Shown here one piece after another: positions 8,495-17,075 of a stretch of 64,000 nt of DNA. This DNA comes from Tistrella mobilis. GTDB lineage: Bacteria; Pseudomonadota; Alphaproteobacteria; Tistrellales; Tistrellaceae. The position numbers and the translations under genes are program-made. The stretch spans positions 4,437,501 to 4,501,500 of the forward strand of contig NZ_CP121017.1 of NCBI RefSeq assembly GCF_041468085.1, given 5' to 3'. Each line of letters starts with the position of its first letter. Positions within the stretch are counted from its first letter, which is position 1. The notes beneath the pieces are model-generated. The model saw only the letters and a list, made by a program, of their open reading frames with translations, was not told where the DNA came from and ran no database searches.

Positions 8495-9910
8495 TCATTT
8501 CACCCGGATGCGATTGAGCAGGTCAACGATCCGCGCCTGATCGAGCGGCTCGTCCAGCGGCACGCAGATATGGCCGTCGAGGCGGATGGAGCTGAGGTTG
8601 GCCGGCAGCGGCGCCGGCTTGGCAGGCGCGGAGACCGGTTCGGACTGCGGTGCAGCCTGCGGCTGAGGTCCGGCTGCGGGCCTTGCCTCGGGTTGGGCCT
8701 CCGGTTCGGCTTGGGCCTCCGGTTCGGGTTCAGGCATCGCCTCGGGCTCCGCGGCCTCATCCCCTCCGAACAGCCGCGAGAAGAAGGCGCCCACGGGATC
8801 CCCCTGCTCCTCGGCAGGCGCTTCGGCTTTGGCCGGCGCCTGATCGGCGGGTTCCGCCGGCACGGCCTTCGGGGCGGGGGGCTCGGCGGCTTCCGGCCGC
8901 TCGTCAGCCTGGCTGTCGAACCAGCGCCCGATCCCGGCAAACACCGCACCGATGCCGGTGTCGCCGTCGATCTCGCCGATCGCGGTATCGACGACCGGCG
9001 GCGCATCGGGCTCCGGCGAGCGCCGGCCCCGTGCCGGGGCCGGTGTTGTTTTCGCCGTATCGGCTTCGGCCGCGGCATCGATCAGTGACTGGTCGGGCAG
9101 GCTGGTCGTAAACAGGACGCAATGCGCGTTCGCCGTTTCCGCCCGCACCCAGTCCAGCCGCGCGCGCGGGCCGTCATTCAACGCCACATCGAGACTGCCG
9201 CCGCCGCCGACCGTGTAGGCGAAGCGCTGGAAATAGAGCGGAAGCGCCTCCTCAAGCGCAGTAACAGGATCCGGTGGCCCATCTGGACCGTCCGGCTGGT
9301 CCGCTCCGCCCCCGTTATCCACCGGCGAGGCAGCCGGCACGGAGCTGCGGCTGCCGCCATTCCGTCCGGGCCCGTTGAGAAAGCCGTTCACCACCGAAAA
9401 CGCCTGACTGCCTGCCGGATCGACGGCAGCCGGTGCCCCGTCTTCATCGGGGGCTGACAGGTCCAGCCCGGCCAGGCGCGGATCCGCAGCCCTTACCGGC
9501 ACGGTGGCGGGCTGCGTCGGGGCCCCCTTGCCGGCCACCGTGCTCTGCCCGCTCGCGGTCCCCGTCCCGGCAACGGCAGCGGTTTCGGGCTCGGGCGCAG
9601 ACGCATCGGGGGTGAGCAGGGCAGACCGGCTTTCCGATGCCAGGCGCTGCAGACGCACCTGTCCCCGGGGCACGGCGCCATAAAGGTCGCCGTAATCGGC
9701 AATTGCCCGGTCGTAGATGCCATACGGCTGAACCACGAAGCGCGACGGCTGGCGCTGCAGCGCCGGCCAGTCGATCCGCACCGGAGACTGCCACTCGGCC
9801 ATCAATCCGTAACGGGGCGGCACCAGCGGCTGCAGCAGCGGCGCACAGCCCCCCGCAGGCAACAGCATGGCCAGAACCGCAAGCCGGCGGGCAGATGGGC
9901 GCAAGATCAT
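8495..9910 (-). CDS. Putative lipoprotein with Pro/Glu/Ala-rich repeats, function unknown
   Basis: 471 residues. The N-terminus (RPSARR, then LAVLAMLLPAGGC with Cys22) looks like a lipoprotein signal, although Ala rather than Leu occupies the lipobox -3 position. A folded-looking segment follows (to about residue 80, with RFVVQPYGIYDRAIADYGDL), then long Ala/Pro/Gly/Asp-rich linkers. Roughly residues 330-430 are acidic low-complexity sequence with repeated EPEAQ/EPEP units, encoded by short imperfect direct repeats around 8690-8745. The C-terminal ~30 residues (IRLDGHICVPLDEPL and on) look structured again. I do not recognise a family. A cell-envelope spacer or anchor is possible but is a guess. 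Confidence 0.7.
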   Translation of the reverse strand: MILRPSARRLAVLAMLLPAGGCAPLLQPLVPPRYGLMAEWQSPVRIDWPALQRQPSRFVVQPYGIYDRAIADYGDLYGAVPRGQVRLQRLASESRSALLTPDASAPEPETAAVAGTGTASGQSTVAGKGAPTQPATVPVRAADPRLAGLDLSAPDEDGAPAAVDPAGSQAFSVVNGFLNGPGRNGGSRSSVPAASPVDNGGGADQPDGPDGPPDPVTALEEALPLYFQRFAYTVGGGGSLDVALNDGPRARLDWVRAETANAHCVLFTTSLPDQSLIDAAAEADTAKTTPAPARGRRSPEPDAPPVVDTAIGEIDGDTGIGAVFAGIGRWFDSQADERPEAAEPPAPKAVPAEPADQAPAKAEAPAEEQGDPVGAFFSRLFGGDEAAEPEAMPEPEPEAQAEPEAQPEARPAAGPQPQAAPQSEPVSAPAKPAPLPANLSSIRLDGHICVPLDEPLDQARIVDLLNRIRVK

Positions 9911-10021
9911 GGGCAGGACATATCCGTCTGGCAGATGCGGTCGACCGACAGTCGGCCACGGGGACCATGGCAGGTCAAGCCCGCCCCCGTGGCAATATCA
10001 TGGCCCGCGATTCCTGGCCCC

Positions 10022-10038
10022 ACTGATTCGTAATCAGT
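10022..10038. promoter_or_regulatory. Perfect 7+3+7 palindrome upstream of the lactate permease gene
   Basis: ACTGATT-CGT-AATCAGT is an exact inverted repeat, 63 bases before the lctP start and between divergent genes. Its size fits a dimeric repressor operator. The regulator is not visible nearby. Confidence 0.4.
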
Positions 10039-10100
10039 TGCCGCAATGGGGGATGATCGGCTGTGATGCGCGGGCCCTTTCCTTTGCAACCGGAACGCTG

Positions 10101-10721
10101 ATGTCGCCCTCTGCCCCCGCCCTGTTGCTCGCTCCGCTGCCGGTTCTGCTCGCCATGGTCCTGCTGGCACTGCGACGCAGTTCCCTGGAAGCGGGTCTCG
10201 CCGGTGCCGGGGTGGCGGTGCTGATCGCGCTCGGCAGCGGGGTGGATGTCGCCTCCCTGATCGATGCCGGGCTCCGCGCCGGCTGGATCGCCTGGACGGC
10301 CGTATCGGTCATCCTCGCCGGGCTGGTTTTCGATGCCGTGGCCTCGCCTGCCGCCGCCCTTGGCGGGGAGCGCACGGTCGCCGCCGATCCGGCGCGCTAT
10401 CGCCGCATCTTCACCGCCTGCATGCTGATCGGCCCCTTCGCCGAAAGCGCCACCGGCTTCGGCGTCGGTGCCGTGGTGACGGCCGCCCTGCTCCGCCTTG
10501 AAGGGCTGCCGCCGATCCGGGTCGCGGTGCTGTCGCTGTTGAGCCAGTTGCTGGTGCCCTGGGGCGCACTCGCCATCGGAACCCAGGTCACGGCCGCCCT
10601 GCTCGACCACGACCCGCATCTGCTGGGCGCCGCTACAGCGCTGCTCTCCGCCCCGGTCTATGCCGGCGCACTGATATTGCTGCGCCTTCAGGCCGCGGCG
10701 TCCGGCATCCGCCCGCGGGGG
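10101..10721 (+). pseudogene. lctP: L-lactate permease (LctP family), truncated by an insertion sequence
   Basis: About 207 codons remain from the ATG at 10101, encoding several hydrophobic helices (LLLAPLPVLLAMVLLAL, WTAVSVILAGLVFDAV) and the family-typical GPFAESATGFGVGAV segment near residue 115. Family members are about 500-560 residues with 12 or more helices, so more than half is missing. The frame runs straight into the IS left end at 10722 and reads on antisense to the transposase until 11006, giving a nonsense fusion. A possible last scrap of the gene (a 13-codon frame ending in TAG at 11962-11964) follows the IS, but this cannot be confirmed. Expected function was lactate or glycolate uptake; the product is almost certainly non-functional. 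Confidence 0.8.
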
Positions 10722-11920
10722 CAGGGCTATCGCATTTGCCCGATGACGGATCGGGCGAATGCGTCGGACCATCCGGATCGCTTTCGCTTGCGACGGATGG
10801 AGATGGTTGGCCTGGCAGTTTTGAGGACGTTGAGGGCGAGTTTTCGGATGATGGCGAGGTTTTCCGGGCCGTGGTCCTTGCGAGCGCGGGCCTCGTCCTC
10901 GCGGAAGGTGGTGTCGAGAACCCAGTGCAGGCCGTTCTCGATGGCCCAGTGGCCGCGGACGGCCTTGGCGAAGGCGGCGGCGGACAAGCGGGCGGAGGAG
11001 AGGTAATAGCGGGTAGATGTGCTTGTCTTTCCGTCCCGCTCGACGGTGGCGACGACCCGGGCGATGGTGGCGAGCGCCGGCATGGCAGGCCGGTCGGGGT
11101 CCCGCTTTTCCGGGAACAGCCAGTCGACGTCATGAACCACCTCGTGCCGACGGATCTCCAGACGGCCGTGGTCTGCGTCGGTGGTTTGCAGCGTCTCGGC
11201 CGGCGCCGTCGCCGGATCGGCGAACCAGGTCTCGACGTCGGCAAGGGTGGCGGGGCGGTTTTTCTTCAGCGCGAAGAGGTAGTCGCCGCCGCGCTCCAGC
11301 ACGAGGCGCGCCGTCTCGCCCTGGCAGTGGATCGCGTCAGCGGTGACGAGCATGCCCTTCAGATCGATGATGGCGAGGAGGGCGCGGGCGGCGGTGATCT
11401 CGTTGCCGCCCTCTGGAACCGCCGCCTGGCCGAGCACCAGCCCGGCCTCGCCGGCAAAGGCGCTCACCACGTGCAGCGCGCTCTTACCCGCAGCCCGGTC
11501 AAACGAACGCCGGAGCGTTTTGCCATCAATGGCGATTACGCCGGGACCATCGGCTCCGAGATCGTCGAGGAACTGTGAGAAGCACGCCGACAACGCTGCG
11601 GGATCGATCAGGCGGAACAGCCGCGAGAACGTGTCATGGCTTGGCAAGCCGTTGGGAAGGCTGAGAAACTCCCGGAAGAGCTCCTCGCGGTCCTCTGCGA
11701 AGTCGGCAAAATCGACGCAGCTCTCGCAGCCGCAGATCGAAGCCGTCAGCGCGATCACCAGGAGGTCCAGAAGCTCATGGCGTCTCGCGTTACCCGTGCG
11801 CGGGTCGGGCACCTGGCGCAGGATGGTGATCAGAGATGGCATCGGTTCCTCCTTGGAACCGAATAAAGAATCCATCTCTGACCATTCCGCTACCCGGGAT
11901 TTTCAAATGCGATTCCCCTG
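10722..11920 (-). mobile_element. ISAs1-family insertion sequence, about 1199 bp
   Basis: Imperfect terminal inverted repeats bound the element: left CAGGGCTATCGCATTTG at 10722 and, read on the other strand, right CAGGGGAATCGCATTTG ending at 11920 (15 of 17 identical). It contains one transposase gene on the minus strand. Length and ends fit the ISAs1 family. No convincing 8-10 base target duplication is seen (CGCGGGGG on the left, CCGCGGCA on the right), which suggests a deletion or rearrangement next to the insertion. Confidence 0.85.
10727..11842 (-). CDS. ISAs1-family DDE transposase
   Basis: Start taken at 11842 (MPSLITILRQVPDPRTGNAR), because a good ribosome site (AAGGAGGAAC) precedes it; an in-frame ATG 11 codons earlier lacks one. 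The 371-residue protein has the N-terminal ISAs1 helper domain (LLDLLVIALTASICGC, DFAEDREELFREFL) and a DDE catalytic domain: Asp in VIAIDGKTLRRS, Asp in MLVTADAIHCQ, and Glu in the region of NGLHWVLDTTFREDEAR. The stop codon TAG lies inside the left terminal repeat. The frame is intact, so the element could be active. Confidence 0.93.
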   Translation of the reverse strand: MPSLITILRQVPDPRTGNARRHELLDLLVIALTASICGCESCVDFADFAEDREELFREFLSLPNGLPSHDTFSRLFRLIDPAALSACFSQFLDDLGADGPGVIAIDGKTLRRSFDRAAGKSALHVVSAFAGEAGLVLGQAAVPEGGNEITAARALLAIIDLKGMLVTADAIHCQGETARLVLERGGDYLFALKKNRPATLADVETWFADPATAPAETLQTTDADHGRLEIRRHEVVHDVDWLFPEKRDPDRPAMPALATIARVVATVERDGKTSTSTRYYLSSARLSAAAFAKAVRGHWAIENGLHWVLDTTFREDEARARKDHGPENLAIIRKLALNVLKTARPTISIRRKRKRSGWSDAFARSVIGQMR

Positions 11921-12062
11921 CCGCGGCACTACAGGATCTGGCCGGCCGATGCCGGCCCGTCTAGGATAGACAACGCATGCCCCGGCCCGCTTGGGCGGCG
12001 GCAGATCAAAGAGAGGCGCCCACATCCCGCGAGGCGCCCGCACCCAGGAGACGCCCTCCCCC

Positions 12063-12488
12063 ATGGCCCGTTCGGATTTCGATTTCCACTTCCCCTTCCG
12101 TATCCGCTATTCAGAAGTGGACGGCCAGCGCGTTGTATTCAATGCGCATTATCTCACCTATTTCGATACGGCGATCACGGAATTCCTGCGCTCACGCGAG
12201 ATCGGATACAACGACCACTTCTCCCCGGACACGTTCGACTTTCATCTGGTCAAGGCGACGGTCGAGTACAAACGGCCGATCCGCTTCGATGACGAGATCG
12301 ATGTCTGTGTGCGGATCGGCGCGGCCGGCCGGTCGAGCGTGACCTTCGCGATCGAAATCCATCCCAAGGGAGAGGATGCGCTGCTCTCCACCGGCGAGAT
12401 CATCTGGGTCTACACCGATATGCAGGCCGGCCGCTCGGCGCCGGTGCCCGGCTGGTTCCTGGAGCGCATGGGCTGGACGGCGGCCTGA
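12063..12488 (+). CDS. Acyl-CoA thioesterase, 4HBT/YbgC-like hotdog fold
   Basis: 141 residues from the ATG at 12063. The N-terminal segment (FRIRYSEVDGQRVVFNAHYL, residues 11-30) is the hotdog thioesterase signature with the catalytic Asp in the 'D.....N..YL' pattern. The middle strand (YKRPIRFDDEIDVCVRI) and C-terminal IIWVYTDMQAG complete the fold. Such proteins hydrolyse short acyl- or hydroxybenzoyl-CoA esters in the cytoplasm; the substrate cannot be told. It stands alone just beyond the insertion sequence and is unlikely to belong to the lctP unit. Confidence 0.88.
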   Translation: MARSDFDFHFPFRIRYSEVDGQRVVFNAHYLTYFDTAITEFLRSREIGYNDHFSPDTFDFHLVKATVEYKRPIRFDDEIDVCVRIGAAGRSSVTFAIEIHPKGEDALLSTGEIIWVYTDMQAGRSAPVPGWFLERMGWTAA

Positions 12489-12516
12489 GACCTGCGGGCG
12501 GATCGGGGCGGGGTGG

Positions 12517-12954
12517 TCAATCCGCCTCGATCCGCTCCATATCCTCGTCGGAGAAGCCGTAGTGATGGCCGATCTCGTGGATCAATACGTGACGGATCAG
12601 CTCGTAGAGTGTTGAGCCGGCGGCCTCGCCCTCGGTCTCTGCCCAGGCATCGAGCAGCGGGCGGCGATAGAGAAAGACCATATCCGGCCAGGCCTGCGGC
12701 TGCGTCAGTGACCGCTCGGTCAGCGGCACGCCGCGATAGAGGCCGAGCAGGCCGAAGGGATCCTCGATGCCCATCTCTGCCAGGGTCTCGTCATCGGGAA
12801 AATCTTCCACCCGGATGGCGACCGGGCCGATCGCCTCGCGGAAGGCGGCCGGCAGGCTGCCGAAGGCCTGGTCGGCGATTGCGTCGAACACGTCAAGGCC
12901 GGGGGCCACGAGATTGCCATAGCGGCGAGCCGGATCGTCCTCGGCAGCGGTCAT
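12517..12954 (-). CDS. Small zincin-like metallopeptidase (PF06262/DUF1025 type)
   Basis: 145 residues starting at 12954 (MTAAEDDPARRYG). The C-terminal HVLIHEIGHHYGFSDEDM contains the HExxH zinc motif (HEIGH) and the downstream H/D pattern of the 'metallopeptidase family protein' group widespread in Actinobacteria and Alphaproteobacteria. The segment VEDFPDDETLAEMG is also typical. Substrates of this family are unknown. It converges on the thioesterase with a 28-base gap and is divergent from phhB. Confidence 0.85.
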   Translation of the reverse strand: MTAAEDDPARRYGNLVAPGLDVFDAIADQAFGSLPAAFREAIGPVAIRVEDFPDDETLAEMGIEDPFGLLGLYRGVPLTERSLTQPQAWPDMVFLYRRPLLDAWAETEGEAAGSTLYELIRHVLIHEIGHHYGFSDEDMERIEAD

Positions 12955-13081
12955 CTGGCTTGCGCCTCCATTCCGGATGTCACGTCTCTCGGGTTGACAG
13001 GCCCTGCGCCTGCGGGCCCTTCTGGTGATCAGGGATCCGCGGGCGCCAGAGGCCCGTGGACGCGATATGGGGAGCCTCGCC

Positions 13082-13390
13082 ATGGTCGAAAAGCTCGACC
13101 CCGCCGCCCGCGCCGAACTTCTTGCCTCGCTCCCCGGCTGGAGCGAGGTGGAGGGCCGTGACGCGATCGAGAAGACCTTCCGCTTCACCGATTTCAAGGC
13201 CGCCTTCGGCTTCATGACCCGGGTTGCCATAGCGGCAGACGGCCAGGATCATCACCCCGAATGGTCGAATGTTTACAACCGGGTCACGATCCTGCTGACC
13301 ACCCATGATGCCGACGGCCTGTCGGCACGCGATGCGAAGCTTGCGCGGGTGATTGAGGAGGCAGCAGCCGGCAGCGGATTGGCCGACTGA
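13082..13390 (+). CDS. phhB: Pterin-4a-carbinolamine dehydratase
   Basis: Recycles 4a-hydroxytetrahydrobiopterin after aromatic amino acid hydroxylation; some homologues act in molybdopterin or folate metabolism. Start at 13082 ([14 protein letters not shown]) because GGGGAG lies at ideal spacing; an ATG five codons earlier overlaps that site. The 102-residue product has the conserved [19 protein letters not shown] and the active-site block [16 protein letters not shown] (the family's HHHP..Y..V pattern, with Asp for the first His). No phenylalanine hydroxylase gene is in the window, so the partner is unknown. Confidence 0.92.
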   Translation: MVEKLDPAARAELLASLPGWSEVEGRDAIEKTFRFTDFKAAFGFMTRVAIAADGQDHHPEWSNVYNRVTILLTTHDADGLSARDAKLARVIEEAAAGSGLAD

Positions 13391-13414
13391 ACGGCCGGCC
13401 GGTCACGGCAGGAA

Positions 13415-13450
13415 AAAGGGCCGCGTCCCTTTGCGGAGACGCGGCCCTTT
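13415..13450. terminator. Bidirectional intrinsic terminator between phhB and the SDR gene
   Basis: AAAGGGCCGCGTC at 13415-13427 pairs perfectly with GACGCGGCCCTTT at 13438-13450, with a 10-base loop and A/T runs on both sides. It lies between convergent genes and can serve both. Confidence 0.85.
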
Positions 13451-13486
13451 CCGTAGCTGTCTTCCTGTCCGGATCCGGCTTCCGGC

Positions 13487-14251
13487 TCAGCGCGCCGACA
13501 TGCGGATGGCGCCGTCCAGGCGGATGACCTCGCCGTTCAGCATGCTGTTCTCGACGATGTGGCGGGCAAGCGCGGCATACTCCTCGGGCCGGCCGAGCCG
13601 CGAGGGGAAGGGCACGCTGGCACCCAGGCTGTCCTGAACCTGCTGCGGCAGCCCGAACAGCATCGGCGTGCCGAAGATGCCCGGGGCGATGGTGCACATG
13701 CGGATGCCGTGCTGGGCCAGCTCACGCGCCACCGGCAGCAGCAGGCCGACAACGCCGCCCTTCGACGCCGAATAGGCCGACTGGCCGACCTGGCCTTCGA
13801 AGGCCGCGATCGAGGCGGTGTTGATGATCACGCCGCGCTCGCCATCCTGGGTGACCGGATCGGCCTTCGCCATCTGGGCGGCGGCAAGGCGGATCATGTT
13901 GAAGGTGCCGATCAGGTTGACGTTCACCACCTTCGAGAAGGCGTCGAGCGAGGCCGGGCCGTCCTTGCCCAGCACCTTGAAGGCGGGCGCGATACCGGCG
14001 CAGTTGACCAGAATGCGAACCGGTCCATGGGCTGCGGCGGCCGTCTCGAACGCGGCCTCGGCTGCGGTCGGGTCGGTCACGTCCAGCTTGATCGCCAGGC
14101 CGCCGATCTCGCGCGCCAGCTCTTCGATCGCCTGCTCGTTCAGGTCGACGACGGTCACCTTGGCGCCGGCGGCGGCGAGCGCCCGGGCCGTGCCGGCGCC
14201 CAGGCCGGAGGCACCACCGGTCACGACTGCGGCAACACCGTTGATCTGCAT
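13487..14251 (-). CDS. SDR-family 3-hydroxyacyl-CoA dehydrogenase (HSD10-like)
   Basis: 254 residues of a classical short-chain dehydrogenase: cofactor motif [10 protein letters not shown] (residues 11-20), NCAGIAP near residue 83, catalytic Ser in [11 protein letters not shown] near 145, and YSASKGG near 160 supplying Tyr and Lys. The pattern [15 protein letters not shown] and the segment [15 protein letters not shown] are characteristic of type II 3-hydroxyacyl-CoA / 2-methyl-3-hydroxybutyryl-CoA dehydrogenases acting in beta-oxidation and isoleucine breakdown. The Asp at the end of strand 2 (VVDLNE) indicates NAD rather than NADP. The CoA-transferase genes at 16.4 kb suggest a shared ketone-body or short-chain acyl-CoA context. 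Confidence 0.88.
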   Translation of the reverse strand: MQINGVAAVVTGGASGLGAGTARALAAAGAKVTVVDLNEQAIEELAREIGGLAIKLDVTDPTAAEAAFETAAAAHGPVRILVNCAGIAPAFKVLGKDGPASLDAFSKVVNVNLIGTFNMIRLAAAQMAKADPVTQDGERGVIINTASIAAFEGQVGQSAYSASKGGVVGLLLPVARELAQHGIRMCTIAPGIFGTPMLFGLPQQVQDSLGASVPFPSRLGRPEEYAALARHIVENSMLNGEVIRLDGAIRMSAR

Positions 14252-14468
14252 GGGTCCTGGTCTCCTCGATCGCTGTCGCTGCGGGGCCGGGGCGCGGGGC
14301 GGCGACCTCCGGAATTCTCCCCCATCGCCGGGAATTGATCCGCCATTCAGCGGCAGGGGTCAAGCCCGGCCGACCCGCGGGTCAGCCCGCGACGGCCGGG
14401 TCGCGCCACTGGCGGGCGTCCGGTTGCCGGATCAGGGCCGAAGCCATCGCGCAGCGTGAGGTCGGTGG

Positions 14469-15095
14469 TCAGGAGTCGAGGGTGCGGGTGCCGACCGGCG
14501 TCCAGCCGGCCCAGCCGGCCAGCCAGTCGATCAGATCGTGAAAGGCGTCGAGGTCGTCTTCGCTGGTGGGGGGCACCACGGTCGGGCGCCCGCCGCGTTC
14601 CACCACCCGGCTTAAGGCCAGGCGGCCGCGGCTGCGGTCGACGGCGACCACGGCCAGCCAGCGGGCACCGTCGCCCGCGATCAGTTCCGCGCCCTCGTCA
14701 TCCTCGTGCTGGATCATCGGCCGCGAGGTGCCGCCGGCTGAGGGCGCACCCTCGAACACGCCCGAGAACACGATCGCGCTCGGATTGGCCGCGACCGCGA
14801 TCGCGCGGGCGGCGCGCTCGTCCTCCGGGCCGTCGCCGGGCAGGTCCAGCTCCAGCACCCGTTCGCCCTCTTCCTCCCCGCGATCGACTTCGGCAAGGAA
14901 GTCCGGGAAATCCTCGCCCAGCGCATCCTGCAGGGCTTCGAGCCCGGCATCGCCCATGCCGATGCGCGATGCGCCGAACCAGATCAGCCGCCAGAGCGGC
15001 CGGCCGTCGCCGGCTTCCACGCGCTCCACCGCCTCGCGCTGATTGACGGCGAGAATGGTGGCGAGGGCGGGGCGGCTCATCTCACGGTCGGTCAT
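14469..15095 (-). CDS. Hypothetical protein, 208 residues
   Basis: Acidic, soluble-looking protein with no signal peptide or membrane segment. Visible features are an N-terminal helical stretch (PALATILAVNQREAVERVE), a Trp-rich piece (GRPLWRLIWFGASRIGMGD), an acidic loop (DRGEEEGERVLELDLPGDGP) and a C-terminal DAFHDLIDWLAGWAGW. I do not recognise the family. Its ATG overlaps the stop of the upstream DMT exporter gene (ATGA), so the two are co-translated. A 217-base gap with no obvious signal follows before the SDR gene. Coding is supported by the coupled start and by consistent third-position GC. Confidence 0.75.
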   Translation of the reverse strand: MTDREMSRPALATILAVNQREAVERVEAGDGRPLWRLIWFGASRIGMGDAGLEALQDALGEDFPDFLAEVDRGEEEGERVLELDLPGDGPEDERAARAIAVAANPSAIVFSGVFEGAPSAGGTSRPMIQHEDDEGAELIAGDGARWLAVVAVDRSRGRLALSRVVERGGRPTVVPPTSEDDLDAFHDLIDWLAGWAGWTPVGTRTLDS

Positions 15096-16054
15096 TTGTC
15101 CTCGGGCGTGGTTTCTGAACGGTCGGCAGTGGCGGCAGGGGTGGTGACGGCTGCCGTGGGGCGGCCGGCCAGGCGCGCTTCGCGGCGGGTGATGTACACG
15201 GCAGAGCCGATGATGACGGTTGCGCCGACCAAGGTCCAGGGGTCCGGTACCTCATCGAAGAAGGCAAGGCCGATCAGCACCGCGAAAGGCAGGCGGGTGA
15301 AGTCGAAGGGCATCACCGCCGAGGTGGGAGCGGCGGCGTAGGCGCGGGACAGGAAGATCTGTGCGACGATCGCGGTTGCCCCCACCAGCAGCAGCCATGC
15401 CCATCCCTCCCAGCCCGGCCAGCTCCAGACGAAGGCGGCGGGAATGAATGAGATCGGCGTCATCACGATGTTGGACCAGAACGTGATCACGGCCGGTCCG
15501 TCATGGGCGGCCATGCGCCGGATGGAGATCGCCGACGAGGCCATGAACAGCGCCGAGGCAAGGGCTGCGATGGTGCCGGCCGACACTTCGGTGAAGCCGG
15601 GGCGCAGCACCACCAGCGTGCCGGCGAACCCCACCGCCAGTGCCGTCCAGCGCCGGGCCCGCACCGTCTCGCCGAGGGCGATGACGGCAAGCAGCGTGGC
15701 GAAGAGCGGCAGGGTGAAGTTCAGTGCCACCGCATCGGCAAGCGGGATGGTCGCCACCGCAAAGAACCAGGTGGACATCGCCAGGAAGCTGGTCAGCCCG
15801 CGCAGCCCGAACAGCGTCCAGCGCCGCCGGAAATTATAGGGCAGCGGCAGTCGGCGCAGCATGGGCACCATCAGCACCACGCCGAACAGGTTGCGGAAGA
15901 ACACCACCTCCAGCGGGTGGACATGCTGGGCCGCCATGCGGATCTCGGCCGCAAGCAGGGCCAGCATGCCGCAGGCGGCGGTCATCCAGAGCCCGCCCAG
16001 AATCAGGGCGCGGCCCGGATCGACCGGGGCGGACGGGACAGGACGGACGGGCAT
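15092..16054 (-). CDS. EamA/DMT-family membrane transporter
   Basis: Start taken at 16054 (MPVRPVPSAPVDPG), giving 320 residues with about ten hydrophobic segments arranged as two EamA repeats (VVFFRNLFGVVLMVPML in the first, VITFWSNIVMTPISFIPAAF in the second). The motif FRNLFG and the phrase WTLVGATVIIGSAVYI are typical of RhaT/SAM-transporter-like DMT proteins. Substrate unknown; exporters of metabolites or S-adenosylmethionine carriers occur in this branch. The upstream extension in the same frame is low-complexity and not likely translated. It leads a two-gene unit with the hypothetical gene at 14469. Confidence 0.88.
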   Translation of the reverse strand: MPVRPVPSAPVDPGRALILGGLWMTAACGMLALLAAEIRMAAQHVHPLEVVFFRNLFGVVLMVPMLRRLPLPYNFRRRWTLFGLRGLTSFLAMSTWFFAVATIPLADAVALNFTLPLFATLLAVIALGETVRARRWTALAVGFAGTLVVLRPGFTEVSAGTIAALASALFMASSAISIRRMAAHDGPAVITFWSNIVMTPISFIPAAFVWSWPGWEGWAWLLLVGATAIVAQIFLSRAYAAAPTSAVMPFDFTRLPFAVLIGLAFFDEVPDPWTLVGATVIIGSAVYITRREARLAGRPTAAVTTPAATADRSETTPEDK

Positions 16055-16279
16055 CTGGGGAACCTGACGGGCGGATCGCGGCGGGTGACGAGACAATAGA
16101 CCCCCGATCGGCCGCGATGCCAATGGTCTGCGGGCACCCGCCCGCGCATGGCCGGAATGCAGGCGGGACGAACGTCGTACGGATATCACCCGCGATGCGG
16201 CCGGCGGTGTCTTCAAAGCGCTGCGGCGCAAGCACTTGCCCGATACCGGCGGTTTCGTCGCCGGCCGGGGCGGCGCTCA
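16055..16279. other. Intergenic part of the divergent DMT-transporter/CoA-transferase region
   Basis: Between the two divergent starts (16054 and 16363) there are 308 bases without a gene. The right part holds the promoter listed next. In the left 225 bases I see no ORF with a ribosome site, no repeat and no clear second promoter. Confidence 0.5.
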
Positions 16280-16308
16280 TTGACAGCATCGGCCCCGCCG
16301 CTTATCAA
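16280..16308 (+). promoter_or_regulatory. Sigma70 promoter for the CoA-transferase operon
   Basis: A perfect TTGACA at 16280-16285 is followed after 17 bases by TATCAA (4/6) at 16303-16308. The predicted start of transcription is about 48 bases before the ATG at 16363. This is the best consensus promoter in the window. Confidence 0.65.
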
Positions 16309-16362
16309 ACGGGGACCGGGGGTATCATCGGGGGGAAACCCTCGCGAGAAAAGGCGGTATGC

Positions 16363-17073
16363 ATGAGCAAGAAAGTCTACCCTGACGCGGTGGCGGCGCT
16401 CGCCGGCCTGCTCAGGGACGGCATGACCATCATGTCCGGTGGCTTCGGACTGTGCGGCATTCCGGAAAACCTGATCCTTGCGATCCGCGAGTCCGGCGTT
16501 CGCGACCTGACTGTCATCTCGAACAATGCAGGCGTCGATGGTTTCGGCCTCGGCATCCTGCTCGAGACCCGGCAGGTGCGGAAGATGGTCTCGTCCTATG
16601 TGGGCGAGAACAAGACCTTCGAGAAGCAGTACCTCGCGGGCGAGCTGGAGCTTGAATTCAACCCGCAGGGCACGCTGGCCGAGCGCATCCGCGCCGGCGG
16701 TGCCGGTATCCCGGCCTTCTTCACCAAGACCGGCGTCGGGACCATCGTCGCCGACGGCAAGGAAGTCCGCGAGTTCGATGGCGAGCAGTACGTCATGGAG
16801 CGGGGGCTGGTCGCCGATCTGTCGATCGTGAAGGCCTGGAAGGGCGATACCGAGGGCAATCTGATCTATCGGATGACCGCCCGGAACTTCAATCCGATGA
16901 TGGCGACCGCGGGCAAGGTGACCGTGGCCGAGGTCGAGGAACTGGTCGAGCCGGGCGCCCTGGGCGCCGACGCGATCCACACCCCCGGCATCTTCGTGCA
17001 GCGGATCCTGGCCGGCAGCAATTACGAGAAGCGCATCGAGCAGCGCACCACTCGTGCCCGTGGGGAGGCGTGA
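16363..17073 (+). CDS. scoA: 3-oxoacid CoA-transferase subunit A
   Basis: Subunit A of the heterodimeric enzyme that moves CoA from succinyl-CoA (or another acyl-CoA) to acetoacetate, letting the cell burn ketone bodies or PHB-derived acetoacetate. The 236-residue protein starts at 16363 ([13 protein letters not shown]) and has the family motifs [13 protein letters not shown] (residues 24-36), [13 protein letters not shown], and [21 protein letters not shown]. The segment [12 protein letters not shown] is typical of succinyl-CoA:3-ketoacid CoA-transferases. Its stop overlaps the ribosome-site region of scoB. The PHA depolymerase at 28 kb gives a plausible metabolic link. Confidence 0.94.
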   Translation: MSKKVYPDAVAALAGLLRDGMTIMSGGFGLCGIPENLILAIRESGVRDLTVISNNAGVDGFGLGILLETRQVRKMVSSYVGENKTFEKQYLAGELELEFNPQGTLAERIRAGGAGIPAFFTKTGVGTIVADGKEVREFDGEQYVMERGLVADLSIVKAWKGDTEGNLIYRMTARNFNPMMATAGKVTVAEVEELVEPGALGADAIHTPGIFVQRILAGSNYEKRIEQRTTRARGEA

Positions 17074-17075
17074 CC

